Of a stretch of DNA of 64,000 nucleotides, positions 42,666 to 51,335 are shown piece by piece; position 1 is the stretch's first letter, and the number at the start of each line of letters is the position of its first letter. The notes beneath the pieces were generated by a model, which was not told the DNA's origin, did no database searches, and saw nothing but the letters and a program-made list of their open reading frames with translations. The stretch is from Bradyrhizobium sp. Gha (GTDB lineage Bacteria > Pseudomonadota > Alphaproteobacteria > Rhizobiales > Xanthobacteraceae): the NCBI RefSeq assembly GCF_900113735.1, contig NZ_FOQM01000022.1:62001-126000 (forward strand). The letters are read 5' to 3'. The position numbers were made by a program, and so were the translations under genes.

Positions 42666-43421
42666 TCAACTGACGCGGAACGTCACTCCGCCCAGCAGAA
42701 ACTCATTCCCCGCCACCGCGAGCCCCTTCGCCCTGGCGGCATGCAGCACCTGGGCGACATCGGTTACCTGGAATTCCAGCGCGCTCATGATCTCGCTCGC
42801 ACCCTTCACAAACCGGAAGACCGCGTTGGGCAGCTTCAGTTCGGCCTCGCCAGTCGGCGCCACCCCGATGATCTTGCCCCAGTGCTCCGCTAGTCCCTGC
42901 GGATCCGGGCTCTGCATCTCCACCGCTGTCAGCGCCTGCGTCACATCCTTGCGGATGAAGCTTTGCCAGTCCGGTCCGGCCGGCGGATACGCGCCCAGAA
43001 TATCGTCGCTGCCTTCGGTGTGGTTGAACTCGATGAAGGCGGCGCGGCAGTCGCGCGGGTGGAGCTGGACGCCGTGATAAGGTGCATGGTCGATCACGTT
43101 GGCGGTGCGCACGCCCATCGCGTTCGCATGGCGGCCGCGCTCGTCCGGTTCGCTGCAGCAGAAGATCGCCATATAGCCGCCACGACCGCCGGTCTTCTCG
43201 ATGAAGCGCCCCGCCGTGGTGCCATCCTTGAACGGCGCGACGACCTCCAGCATGATCGTGTCGACCGGGAGCAGCGCGTTCTCCAGGCCATATTTGGCGA
43301 CATTGCCGTCGCGGTAGCAGACGGAAAGGCCCATGATCCCGGCGATGTCAGAGATGACGGGCGCGAGTTGCGGCGCGACCAGGCAGATCTGTCGCAGCCG
43401 CATATAGGGCGCCATCGTCAT
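42666..43421 (-). CDS. VOC/glyoxalase-like family protein
   Basis: 251 residues forming two VOC-like halves: LRQICLVAPQLAPVISDIAG begins the first, and QALTAVEMQSPDPQGLAEHW the second. Metal-ligand positions such as HGVQLHPRD are partly present. Family members include isomerases, dioxygenases and lyases, so the reaction is unknown. Its start overlaps the crotonase stop by four bases (ATGA), so both work in one pathway. Confidence 0.82.
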   Translation of the reverse strand: MTMAPYMRLRQICLVAPQLAPVISDIAGIMGLSVCYRDGNVAKYGLENALLPVDTIMLEVVAPFKDGTTAGRFIEKTGGRGGYMAIFCCSEPDERGRHANAMGVRTANVIDHAPYHGVQLHPRDCRAAFIEFNHTEGSDDILGAYPPAGPDWQSFIRKDVTQALTAVEMQSPDPQGLAEHWGKIIGVAPTGEAELKLPNAVFRFVKGASEIMSALEFQVTDVAQVLHAARAKGLAVAGNEFLLGGVTFRVS

Positions 43422-44206
43422 GCGCCCCTGAAGGCCGGCTTGCGCTTCTCCACGAAGGCTTTGGCGGCTTCCTTGTGATCCTCGGTGTCGCTGCAGCGGG
43501 TGTGATGGATCGCTTCGCCGTCGAAGCAGTCTTCCAGCGGCAAATGCTCGGCATTATTGATGTTGCGTTTGATGAAGCCGAGCGCGATCGAGGGCCCTTG
43601 CGCCAGCGACATTGCGAGCTCGTGCGCGGCGGCGTCGATCTCGGCGTCGGGGACGACCCTGGTCACCATGCCGATCGCATGCGCTTCCCGGGCGGTCAGC
43701 ACCGGCGAAGTCAGGTAGAGCTCGCGCGCCCGCGCGCTGCCGAGCAGCTGGGTCAGGAAATAGGTGCCGCCGTAATCGCCGGAGAAGCCGACCTTGGCGA
43801 AAGCCGTCGTGATCTTGCAGGATTCCGCGGCGACGCGCAGATCGCACGACAGCGCCATCGACAGGCCGGCGCCGGCTGCGGCGCCATCGAGCTGCGCGAC
43901 CACGGGCTTCGGCATCTGATGCAGGATGCGCGAGACCTCCATGCCACGGCGCAAATTCGCAAGCTTCTGCTCGAACGGCAGCGGCGCGCGGCCGGCCGCC
44001 ATCGACTTGACGTCGCCGCCGACGCAGAACGAACCGCCTGCGCCCTTGAACAGCACCGCGCGCACGTCCGGATCGTCCGCCGCCCGTCGCGCCGCCTCGA
44101 CCAGGCCTGCGACCATCTCAGGGTTCAGCGCGTTCTTTCGCTCGGGCCGGTTCATGGTGATGGTGAGCAGCCCGCCTTCGAGCTTTTGCAGGACCATGTC
44201 GTTCAT
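43418..44206 (-). CDS. enoyl-CoA hydratase/isomerase family protein
   Basis: 262 residues. Motifs: RPERKNALNPEMV, AVLFKGAGGSFCVGGDVKSMA, DGAAAGAGLSMALSCDLRVA and KVGFSGDYGGTYFLTQLLG. It belongs to the crotonase superfamily, close to the paaG/isomerase-like members. The start at 44206 has GGGAG. It is the first of a two-gene unit with the VOC protein, next to a branched-chain-type binding protein, so the pair may process an imported carboxylate as a CoA ester. Confidence 0.9.
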   Translation of the reverse strand: MNDMVLQKLEGGLLTITMNRPERKNALNPEMVAGLVEAARRAADDPDVRAVLFKGAGGSFCVGGDVKSMAAGRAPLPFEQKLANLRRGMEVSRILHQMPKPVVAQLDGAAAGAGLSMALSCDLRVAAESCKITTAFAKVGFSGDYGGTYFLTQLLGSARARELYLTSPVLTAREAHAIGMVTRVVPDAEIDAAAHELAMSLAQGPSIALGFIKRNINNAEHLPLEDCFDGEAIHHTRCSDTEDHKEAAKAFVEKRKPAFRGA

Positions 44207-44237
44207 GGGAGGTCTCCCTTTTGTTGTTTTGTATCTC

Positions 44238-44312
44238 CGTCGTTCCGGGGCTCGCGAAGCGAGAACCCGGAACCTCGAGATCCCGGGTTCGCTTCGCGCC
44301 CCGGGATGACGT
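44238..44312. repeat. REP-like inverted repeat, CGTCGTTCCGG family
   Basis: CGTCGTTCCGGGGC pairs with the mirror GCCCCGGGATGACG with a mismatch or two, with inner GCGAAGCG arms. It is related to the element at 14042-14121 and lies between two minus-strand genes. Confidence 0.7.
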
Positions 44313-44330
44313 CGTGACTTCGTCACGCCG

Positions 44331-45539
44331 TCACTTCTTCACCAGGGGACAGCGCGACTGCTCGAGCGACTGGAACGCCTCGCTGCCGGGCACGGTGGCG
44401 AGCAGCTTGTAATCATCCCAGCGCCCCCCGGACTCCGACGGCTTCTTGACCTCGAACAGATACATGTCGTGGATCATGCGGCCATCTTCGCGGATCTTGC
44501 CGTTGTGAGCGAAGAAATCGTTGACCGGCGTGTCCTTCATCACCTTCATCACCGCGGCAGCATCGGTCGTGCCGGCCGCCTTCACCGCCTTCAGATAGTG
44601 CGTGACGGAGGAATAGACGCCGGCTTGTGCCGATGTCGGCGGTCGCTTGACGCGCTCCTGAAAGCGCTTCGAGAAAGCGCGCGTCTCGTCGTTCATGTCC
44701 CAGTAGAAGGCTTCGGCCAGCAGCAGGCCCTGCGCCGTCTCCAGCCCGATCGAGTCGATGTCGGTGACGAAGGCCAGCAGCGGCGAGACCTTCTGGCCGG
44801 CCTTGGTGATGCCGAACTCGGCCGCCTGCTTGATGGCGTTGACGGTATCGCCGCCGGCATTTGCAAGTCCGATCACCTTGGCCTTTGAGGCCTGCGCCTG
44901 AAGCAGGAACGACGAAAAATCGGACGTGTTAAGTGGATGACGCACGCTGCCGAGCACCTTGCCGCCGGTCTTGATGACGACGGCGCTGGTGTCCTTTTCC
45001 AGATCCTGGCCGAAGGCGTAGTCGGCGGTGAGGAAGAACCAGGTGTCGAGGCCCGCCTTCACGGCCGCAAGACCGGTGACGTTGGCCTGACCGTAGGTGT
45101 CGAACACGTAGTGGATGGTATAGGGGCCGCAGGCCTCGTTGCTGAGACGGATCGATCCGGGTCCGTTGAAGATGATGATCTTGCCCCGCGCTTTCGCGAT
45201 TTCGCCGGCGGCAAGCGCGGTCGCGGAAGCGGCGACGTCATAGATCATCTCGACACCCTGGTTGTCGAGCATGTCGCGGGCGATGTTGGCGGCGAGATCA
45301 GCCTTGTTCTGATGGTCGGCGGCCAGCACCTCGATCTTGCGTCCGAGCACCTCACCGCCGAAATCTTCCACCGCCATCTTGGCCGCGGTCTCGCTGCCGG
45401 GGCCCGTGATGTCGGCATAGAGACTCGACATGTCGAGGATGCCGCCGACCTTCAAGGGAGGCTTGTCCTGGGCCTGCGCGGCGGCGCTTGCACTCAAGGC
45501 AATCGCGGCGGCAAAAATGCCGGACAAAATATGTTTCAT
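44331..45539 (-). CDS. ABC transporter substrate-binding protein, branched-chain amino acid type
   Basis: 402 residues with a signal peptide (FAAAIALSASAAAQAQ). KVGGILDMSSLYADITGPGS and KIEVLAADHQNKADLA are the typical opening of LivK/Peripla_BP_6 proteins. Related rhizobial members often bind aromatic or fatty acids instead of amino acids, which fits the CoA genes that follow it. No permease or ATPase gene is in the window. The start at 45539 has GGGAGG. Confidence 0.92.
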   Translation of the reverse strand: MKHILSGIFAAAIALSASAAAQAQDKPPLKVGGILDMSSLYADITGPGSETAAKMAVEDFGGEVLGRKIEVLAADHQNKADLAANIARDMLDNQGVEMIYDVAASATALAAGEIAKARGKIIIFNGPGSIRLSNEACGPYTIHYVFDTYGQANVTGLAAVKAGLDTWFFLTADYAFGQDLEKDTSAVVIKTGGKVLGSVRHPLNTSDFSSFLLQAQASKAKVIGLANAGGDTVNAIKQAAEFGITKAGQKVSPLLAFVTDIDSIGLETAQGLLLAEAFYWDMNDETRAFSKRFQERVKRPPTSAQAGVYSSVTHYLKAVKAAGTTDAAAVMKVMKDTPVNDFFAHNGKIREDGRMIHDMYLFEVKKPSESGGRWDDYKLLATVPGSEAFQSLEQSRCPLVKK

Positions 45540-45711
45540 GAAAAACAACCTCCCTTGATCGCCTGGCTCTGAACGGCGGCTTGATTATTGCTATTCCCGC
45601 AATCATGCCGGATGCGCGCGTGCGCAGCAAGCAGAAGCGCGATGCGCGTCTCGCGACGGCGTTGTGTGTTTTCCGCAAAGCGGAATGGTGATGTATGGAC
45701 AAATATCTCCA

Positions 45712-45797
45712 CGTCATTGCGAGCGTGGCGAAGCAATCCAGAATCTTTCGGTCGAGACATCCGGATGTGCTTCGTCGCAAGGGCTCCCCGCAATGAC
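45712..45797. repeat. REP-like inverted repeat, CGTCATTGCG family
   Basis: CGTCATTGCGAGCGTGGCGA with GAAGCAATCC (45712-45739) pairs with the diverged mirror ending CGCAATGAC at 45797. It is the same family as 33606-33685. Confidence 0.75.
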
Positions 45798-45873
45798 CGA
45801 GCGTGTAGAAGCCTCTTCGCGCCACACAGCGCTTGGGTTAACATCGGCGCTCAACGCAACCTCCACGGGTCTC

Positions 45874-46644
45874 ATGCCGCAACGGCTTCACCTCATCGTC
45901 GCGCTTCTTCTCGTCGCTGATGGAGCTGCGTACGCGGCACCGTGCCAATTCGAAGCACAGGGCCAAGGCCGTGTCGCGGCGATCGTTGACGCACGCAGTG
46001 TACGTCTCGACGATGGCCGTGAAGTCCGTCTCGCCGGCATGGAGGCGACAGCCACGACGAGGCAAGCATTGACGTCGCTGCTCGTCGGCCGCGACGTCAT
46101 CCTGCGCGGCACCGACGACACGCCCGACCGCTACGGCCGCCAGGGCGCGCTGGTGTTCATCGGCGAGAGCGACGCCTCCGTGCAGACGATGCTGCTCACC
46201 AACGGCGATGCCCTCGTCTCCGCCGAGATCGCCGAGAAGGATTGCGCAGCCGCCCTGATGTCGGCCGAGGCCGAGGCGCGGCGCCAAAAAAAGGGCAGCT
46301 GGGCTGACCCGTCGGCCATAAAAAACGCGGAAAGTCCGGACGATATTTTGGCCGGGATCGGGCGCTTTATGGTGGTCGAGGGCAAAGTCCTATCGGTCCG
46401 GCAAGCTGGGGCAATGACCTACCTCAACTTCGGACGGAACTGGACACACGGCTTCGCTGTGACTATCTCAAAGCGTACGCTGCCGACGCTTGAAAGTGCC
46501 GGAGCAACTCTTAAGTCATTGGAAAATAGACGGATTCGTGTCCGAGGCTGGGTTGAGGGGACGACGGGGCCGCGTATCGATGTGTTCCGGGCGGGACAGG
46601 TTGAGTTGCTGGGCGCAAACGAGCCGACAGGGGTAAGGCCTTAG
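45874..46644 (+). CDS. exported thermonuclease-like (SNase fold) protein
   Basis: 256 residues: signal peptide LIVALLLVADGAAYAAPC, then an SNase-like OB-fold with VRLAGMEATATTRQAL and DRYGRQGALVF, the latter matching the catalytic arginine loop of staphylococcal nuclease. The acidic residues are less clear, so activity is uncertain. An extra C-terminal part (ILAGIGRFMVVEGKV) follows, as in many proteobacterial relatives. The start at 45874 gives the signal peptide; ATG 45793 lies within the repeat and is rejected. Confidence 0.78.
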   Translation: MPQRLHLIVALLLVADGAAYAAPCQFEAQGQGRVAAIVDARSVRLDDGREVRLAGMEATATTRQALTSLLVGRDVILRGTDDTPDRYGRQGALVFIGESDASVQTMLLTNGDALVSAEIAEKDCAAALMSAEAEARRQKKGSWADPSAIKNAESPDDILAGIGRFMVVEGKVLSVRQAGAMTYLNFGRNWTHGFAVTISKRTLPTLESAGATLKSLENRRIRVRGWVEGTTGPRIDVFRAGQVELLGANEPTGVRP

Positions 46645-46670
46645 ATCAGGCCAGGCACGGGTTAATCGAC

Positions 46671-48170
46671 GTGAATGGGGTGCTAGAACGGCACGGACTA
46701 AGTGATGGCCGCCGCCTGCGGGCTGCGCCGGCCGCGCTTTGCCTCGTGCTGGGCACAGCCCTCGCCGGTTGCGGCGACATGGGCCGTTTCCAAACTGCGG
46801 CGGCCCCGCCGACCGTCGCGCTGCCCAAGCCGAAGCCGGCCGTCGCGCAAACCCCCGCCACCGAAAAGGAGCACGAGCGCATTCTGGCGAGCTACGGCGG
46901 CGCGTATGACGATCCCAGGCTCGAATCACTCGTCAGCAAGACCGTCGACCGACTCGTCGCCGCCTCCGATCGCCCGGATCAGGGCTACAAGGTCACCATC
47001 CTCAATTCCGGCGCGGTGAACGCCTTCGCGCTGCCGAACGGCCAGCTCTATGTCACGCGCGGCCTGCTTGCGCTTGCGAGCGATACGTCTGAGTTGTCCT
47101 CCGTGCTCAGCCACGAAATGGCGCATGTGCTGTCCAAACACGCCGCGATGCGCGAGGACCAGGCGCGCCAGGCTGCCATCGTCACCCGTGTCGTCACCGA
47201 CATGAGCAACGATCCCGATCTCACCGCGCTCGCACTCGCCAAGACCAAGCTGACCATGGCGAGCTTTTCGCGCAACCAGGAGTTCGAGGCCGATGGCATC
47301 GGCGTCGGCATCTCCGCCAAGGCGCATTTCGATCCCTATGGTGCCGCCCGCTTCCTCTCGGCGATGGAGCGCAATGCCGAGCTGAAGGCCGGCAAGAGCT
47401 CGCTCGATCCGCGCGCGCAGGATTTCACCTCGTCGCACCCGGCCACGCCCGAACGGGTGCAAAACGCGCAGGCGATCGCACGGCAATACGTCGCGCCGGA
47501 AGGCGGCGAGCGCGACCGCGAGAGCTATCTTTCCGCGATCGACAACCTCGTCTATGGCGAGGACCCCAGCGAAGGCTTCGTCCGCGGCCGCAGATTCCTG
47601 CATCCAAAGCTCGGCTTCACGTTCCAGGCGCCTGATAACTTCTCGCTCGACAATACCGCGCAGGCGGTGATCGGCGTGCGCGAGGGCGGCTCGCAGGCGA
47701 TGCGCTTCGACGTCGTGCGCGTGCCGGCCGAGCAGTCGCTGGGCGATTACCTCAATTCCGGCTGGATGGAGGGCGTCGAGAAGGCGTCCACCGAGGACAT
47801 CACCATCAACGGCTTTCCAGCCGCATCTGCCTCTGCCAAGGGCGATCAGTGGCAGTTCAAGGTCTATGCGCTGCGCTTCGGCAGCGACGTCTACCGCTTC
47901 ATCTTCGCGACACGGCAGAAGTCGACCGAGAGCGAGCGCAACGCGCGTGAGACCGTCAATTCCTTCCGCCGGCTGACGCTCGACGAGATCCAGGCGGCGC
48001 GCCCGCTGCGCATCAAGGTCATCACCGTGCAGCCCGGCGACACCGTGGAATCGCTGTCCCACCGCATGGCCGGTGTCGATCATCCGGCCGAGCGCTTTCG
48101 GGTGCTGAACGGGCTCGATCGCAATGCGCAGGTGAAGGTGCGCGACCGCGTGAAGATCGTGACTGATTGA
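46671..48170 (+). CDS. M48 family metalloprotease lipoprotein with LysM-like C-terminus
   Basis: 499 residues from a GTG. Lipobox LAGC near residue 34; zinc site SHEMAHVLSKH (HEMAH) with a third ligand expected in NQEFEADGIGV; and a C-terminal segment ITVQPGDTVESLSHRMAG typical of LysM. This is the BepA/YfgC-like or Oma1-like family that degrades misfolded outer-membrane proteins in the periplasm. It follows the nuclease gene by 26 bases on the same strand. Confidence 0.9.
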   Translation: MNGVLERHGLSDGRRLRAAPAALCLVLGTALAGCGDMGRFQTAAAPPTVALPKPKPAVAQTPATEKEHERILASYGGAYDDPRLESLVSKTVDRLVAASDRPDQGYKVTILNSGAVNAFALPNGQLYVTRGLLALASDTSELSSVLSHEMAHVLSKHAAMREDQARQAAIVTRVVTDMSNDPDLTALALAKTKLTMASFSRNQEFEADGIGVGISAKAHFDPYGAARFLSAMERNAELKAGKSSLDPRAQDFTSSHPATPERVQNAQAIARQYVAPEGGERDRESYLSAIDNLVYGEDPSEGFVRGRRFLHPKLGFTFQAPDNFSLDNTAQAVIGVREGGSQAMRFDVVRVPAEQSLGDYLNSGWMEGVEKASTEDITINGFPAASASAKGDQWQFKVYALRFGSDVYRFIFATRQKSTESERNARETVNSFRRLTLDEIQAARPLRIKVITVQPGDTVESLSHRMAGVDHPAERFRVLNGLDRNAQVKVRDRVKIVTD

Positions 48171-48179
48171 GGGCGGTGG

Positions 48180-48581
48180 CTACCGCGCCTTTTCTTTCAA
48201 AAATGCGATGATGTCGGCGCGATCCTGCGCGTCGGGCACGTCAAAGAACATCTTGGTCTCAGGCACCATGGCCTGCGGTCCGGTCAGCCATCGGTCGAGA
48301 TTTTCCTCGGTCCAGACGATCCCCGATTTCTTCAGCTCAGGCGAGTAGTCGTAACCGGCGACGCTGCCCGCCTTGCGGCCGACAACACCCCTGTGCATGG
48401 GGCCGACGCCGTTCTCGTTGATCGCGTGGCAATCTGCGCAGCCCTTGTAGAGCGTCTGGCCGCGCGCCACGTTGCCGGTCGCAGCCGCGGGCCGAGCTGG
48501 GCCCAGAAGCACGATAGCGACAAAGGCAAGAGCCAGGCCTGAAGTGCTGCGCTGAGGAGCGGAATTCGGCCAGACGTTCAT
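48180..48581 (-). CDS. class I cytochrome c family protein
   Basis: 133 residues: signal peptide (LALAFVAIVLLGPARPAAA), heme-binding site CADCH, and an axial methionine in ETKMFFDV, as in cytochrome c2/c550. It carries electrons in the periplasm. It ends nine bases from the M48 gene stop (convergent) and follows an MFS gene on the same strand with a 57-base gap. It is not obviously part of the cyo operon, which uses quinol rather than cytochrome c. Confidence 0.92.
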   Translation of the reverse strand: MNVWPNSAPQRSTSGLALAFVAIVLLGPARPAAATGNVARGQTLYKGCADCHAINENGVGPMHRGVVGRKAGSVAGYDYSPELKKSGIVWTEENLDRWLTGPQAMVPETKMFFDVPDAQDRADIIAFLKEKAR

Positions 48582-48638
48582 GTCATCTCCTGTTTGGGTT
48601 CCGCAAAACAGGATCGTCCGGGCCGAAATTTATTCCCC

Positions 48639-49976
48639 TCAGTTCGAAGATCGACCCGCGTCCATATCGCCGGCCTCACGCTGGCCGCTGAGCCAGAGGG
48701 CAAGCAGGGTCCAGAACGCGCCCGAGAGCAGATAGGCTCCCGAGGCGATAACGCCAAGATTGGTAGCAAGCAGCAGCGCGACCAGCGGAGCAAAGCCGGC
48801 GCCGAACAGCCAGGCCATATCGGAGGTCAGCGCCGAAGCCGTATAGCGATAGGCCTGCTTGAAATTCGAGGCGATCGCGCCCGATGACTGGCCGAAGGAG
48901 AGGCCGAGCAGGATGAAGCCGATCACCATGTAGATGGTCTCGCCGAACGCGCCGGCATCGAGCAGCTGCGGGGCGAAACCGCTGTAGATCGCGATCGCGA
49001 TCGCCGATCCCATCAGCAGCGATTTGCGGCCGACGCGGTCGGCGATGACGCCGGAGAGCACGATCGCGACGACGCCGAACACGGCAGCGACGATCTCGAT
49101 GATCAGGAAGCGCACCGGGCTTTCGCGGGTGAACAGGAAGACCCAGGACAGCGGGAACACGGTCACCATGTGGAACAGCGCGAAACTTGCCAACGGCGCG
49201 AACGCGCCCAGCATGATGTTGTGGCCTTCGCGGGCAACCGTGTCCGAGATGCGCGAGGGCTGCAATTCGCGGGTCTCGAACAGCGAGGCATATTCCTCTG
49301 TGGTCACCATGCGCAGGCGCGCGAACAGTGCCACGACGTTGATGGCGAAGGCGACGAAGAACGGATAGCGCCAGCCCCAATCGAAGAAATCGTCGGCCGA
49401 GAGATTTCCGGCGAAATAGGCAAACAGCGCGCTCGCCACGATCAACCCGAGCGGCGCGCCGAGCTGCGGCACCATCGCGTACCAGCCGCGCTTGGAGGCC
49501 GGTGCGTTCAGCGCCAGCAGCGACGCCATGCCGTCCCAGGCGCCGCCCCAGGCGAGACCCTGCGCGATACGCGCCAGCGCCAGCAGCCAGATCGCGGCAA
49601 CGCCGATGTCGTGATAGCCGGGCAGGAACGCCAGCGCGACGGTGGCGGTGCCGAGCAGGAACAGCGCCGAGACCAGCTTGGCCGTCTTGCCGTATTCGCG
49701 GTCGACCGTCATGAAAATGACGGTCCCGATCGGCCGGGCGATGAAGGCCAGCGCGAAAATCATGAAGGAATAGAGCGTGCCGGTCAGTTCGCTGGTGAAC
49801 GGAAACACCAGGCGGGGGAACACGATCACCGAAGCGATCGCGTAGACGAAGAAGTCGAAGAATTCCGAGGTGCGGCCGATGATGACGCCGATGGCGATCT
49901 CGCCGGGACTTGCCACGTCGTGGCCGTGCTCGCCCGAGTGGAGGTCTGCCATTGCGGGGGTCTGTGCCGTCGCCAT
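48639..49976 (-). CDS. MFS transporter, metabolite:H+ symporter (ProP/KgtP-like)
   Basis: 445 residues with about 12 helices. GRTSEFFDFFVYAIAS and the RPIGTVIFMTVDREYGKTA loop resemble the signature of metabolite-proton symporters of the MFS (dicarboxylate, proline/betaine or citrate type). It is divergent from the cyo operon across 184 bases, with a 23-bp palindrome between, so the two may be co-regulated. The substrate is unknown. Confidence 0.9.
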   Translation of the reverse strand: MATAQTPAMADLHSGEHGHDVASPGEIAIGVIIGRTSEFFDFFVYAIASVIVFPRLVFPFTSELTGTLYSFMIFALAFIARPIGTVIFMTVDREYGKTAKLVSALFLLGTATVALAFLPGYHDIGVAAIWLLALARIAQGLAWGGAWDGMASLLALNAPASKRGWYAMVPQLGAPLGLIVASALFAYFAGNLSADDFFDWGWRYPFFVAFAINVVALFARLRMVTTEEYASLFETRELQPSRISDTVAREGHNIMLGAFAPLASFALFHMVTVFPLSWVFLFTRESPVRFLIIEIVAAVFGVVAIVLSGVIADRVGRKSLLMGSAIAIAIYSGFAPQLLDAGAFGETIYMVIGFILLGLSFGQSSGAIASNFKQAYRYTASALTSDMAWLFGAGFAPLVALLLATNLGVIASGAYLLSGAFWTLLALWLSGQREAGDMDAGRSSN

Positions 49977-50069
49977 GCGTGCGCCCTTAACGTCCTGAAA
50001 TCCAATGCCGACCGCCCCGGCGGGAGGCCAGGCAATCTGACCTTGTTTGACCCAGTATGCCGCACTGCA

Positions 50070-50092
50070 ACATTGGACAAATTGTCCAATGT
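50070..50092. promoter_or_regulatory. 23-bp perfect palindrome upstream of cyoA
   Basis: ACATTGGACAA and TTGTCCAATGT are exact reverse complements around one central A. It lies 69 bases before the cyoA GTG and 94 bases before the divergent MFS start. A weak TTGACC (50047) sits upstream with the palindrome over the expected -10, the place for a repressor. Confidence 0.65.
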
Positions 50093-50160
50093 CCGGATTG
50101 CTGCGCCGCAGCTACCCCTTGGCCCCGCAAAGGAAACTCATTCTCATAAGGCTCGGCCCC

Positions 50161-51324
50161 GTGTCCCGTCTCAAGATCCTGGCGCTGCTACCCCTGGCGG
50201 TTGCGCTCAGCGGCTGCAACTATGTCGTGCTGGCGCCAGCCGGCGATATCGCGGCGCAGCAGCGCGACCTCGTCATCATCTCCACCGTCCTGATGCTCCT
50301 GATCGTCGTTCCCGTGATGGCGCTGACGGTGCTGTTTGCCTGGCGCTACCGCCAGTCCAATAGCTCGGCCCGCTACGAGCCGGATTGGGACCATTCGACC
50401 AAGCTCGAGCTGGTGATCTGGTCGGCCCCGCTGCTGATCATCGTGTGCCTGGGCGCGCTGACCTGGATGGGCACGCATCTGCTCGATCCCTATCGCACCC
50501 TCGGCCGCGTCCATGCCGATCGCGCGATCGACCAGTCCAAGGCGCCGCTCGAGGTCGACGTCGTCGCGCTCGACTGGAAGTGGCTCTTTATCTATCCGGA
50601 CTACGGCATAGCCACCGTCAACGATCTGGCCGCGCCCGTCGATCGTCCGATCAACTTCCGCATCACCGCGTCCTCGGTGATGAACTCGTTCTACATCCCC
50701 GCGCTCGCCGGCCAGATCTACGCAATGCCGGGCATGGAGACGAAGCTGCATGCGGTGGTGAACCACACCGGCACCTACAAGGGTTTTTCGGCGAACTACA
50801 GCGGTGCCGGCTTCTCCGGCATGCACTTCAACTTCCAGGGTCTCGACGACAACGGCTTTGACGCCTGGGTCGCGCAGGCCAAATCCGCCGGCGGCTCGCT
50901 CGGCCGCAGCGAATATCTCCAGCTCGAAAAGCCGAGCGAAAACGAGCCGGTCCGGCGCTACGGCACCGTCGATACCGACCTCTACCGCCTGATCCTCAAC
51001 ATGTGCGTCGAGACCGGCAAGATGTGCCAGAGCGAGATGATGGCGATCGACGCCAAGGGCGGTCTCGGCCATGAGGGCCTGAACAACACCCTGCCGCTGT
51101 CCTACGACAAGTACGCCCGCCGTGGCACCGCGCTCGGTCCCGAGCCGAGCTTCGTCGCCGGCACCTGCACGCCGGATGCACCGCAAGGCGCAGCGACCGC
51201 CGCGTCCATCAAAGCTCCCCTCGATACCGCGCCGCTCGTCGGCGCCGGGCTGAGGCGGCCGACTTTCGCGCCGCTGAAGTCCTCGTCCTTCTTCCTCGGA
51301 CAGCGTCCGAAGTCAGACTCCTAA
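50161..51324 (+). CDS. cyoA: cytochrome bo3 ubiquinol oxidase subunit II
   Basis: 387 residues from a GTG. Lipobox LSGC, two membrane helices (residues about 40-60 and 85-105), then a cupredoxin domain. The CuA-binding residues of cytochrome c oxidase are absent; SSVMNSFYIP is as in quinol oxidases. A C-terminal extension after the COX_ARM region is about 50 residues longer than E. coli CyoA. It begins the operon cyoABCD-SURF1-regB/A-like. The GTG has AAGG upstream; a longer ATG frame from 50047 would run through the palindrome. Confidence 0.95.
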   Translation: MSRLKILALLPLAVALSGCNYVVLAPAGDIAAQQRDLVIISTVLMLLIVVPVMALTVLFAWRYRQSNSSARYEPDWDHSTKLELVIWSAPLLIIVCLGALTWMGTHLLDPYRTLGRVHADRAIDQSKAPLEVDVVALDWKWLFIYPDYGIATVNDLAAPVDRPINFRITASSVMNSFYIPALAGQIYAMPGMETKLHAVVNHTGTYKGFSANYSGAGFSGMHFNFQGLDDNGFDAWVAQAKSAGGSLGRSEYLQLEKPSENEPVRRYGTVDTDLYRLILNMCVETGKMCQSEMMAIDAKGGLGHEGLNNTLPLSYDKYARRGTALGPEPSFVAGTCTPDAPQGAATAASIKAPLDTAPLVGAGLRRPTFAPLKSSSFFLGQRPKSDS

Positions 51325-51335
51325 AGAGATCCAGC

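Noticed and set aside
45793..45873. Upstream ATG for the nuclease-like gene
   Set aside because: Lies in an interspersed repeat and would place the signal peptide 27 residues inside the protein.
50047..50160. ATG start for cyoA at 50047
   Set aside because: Would translate the 23-bp palindrome and put the lipobox too far from the N-terminus; GTG 50161 fits.
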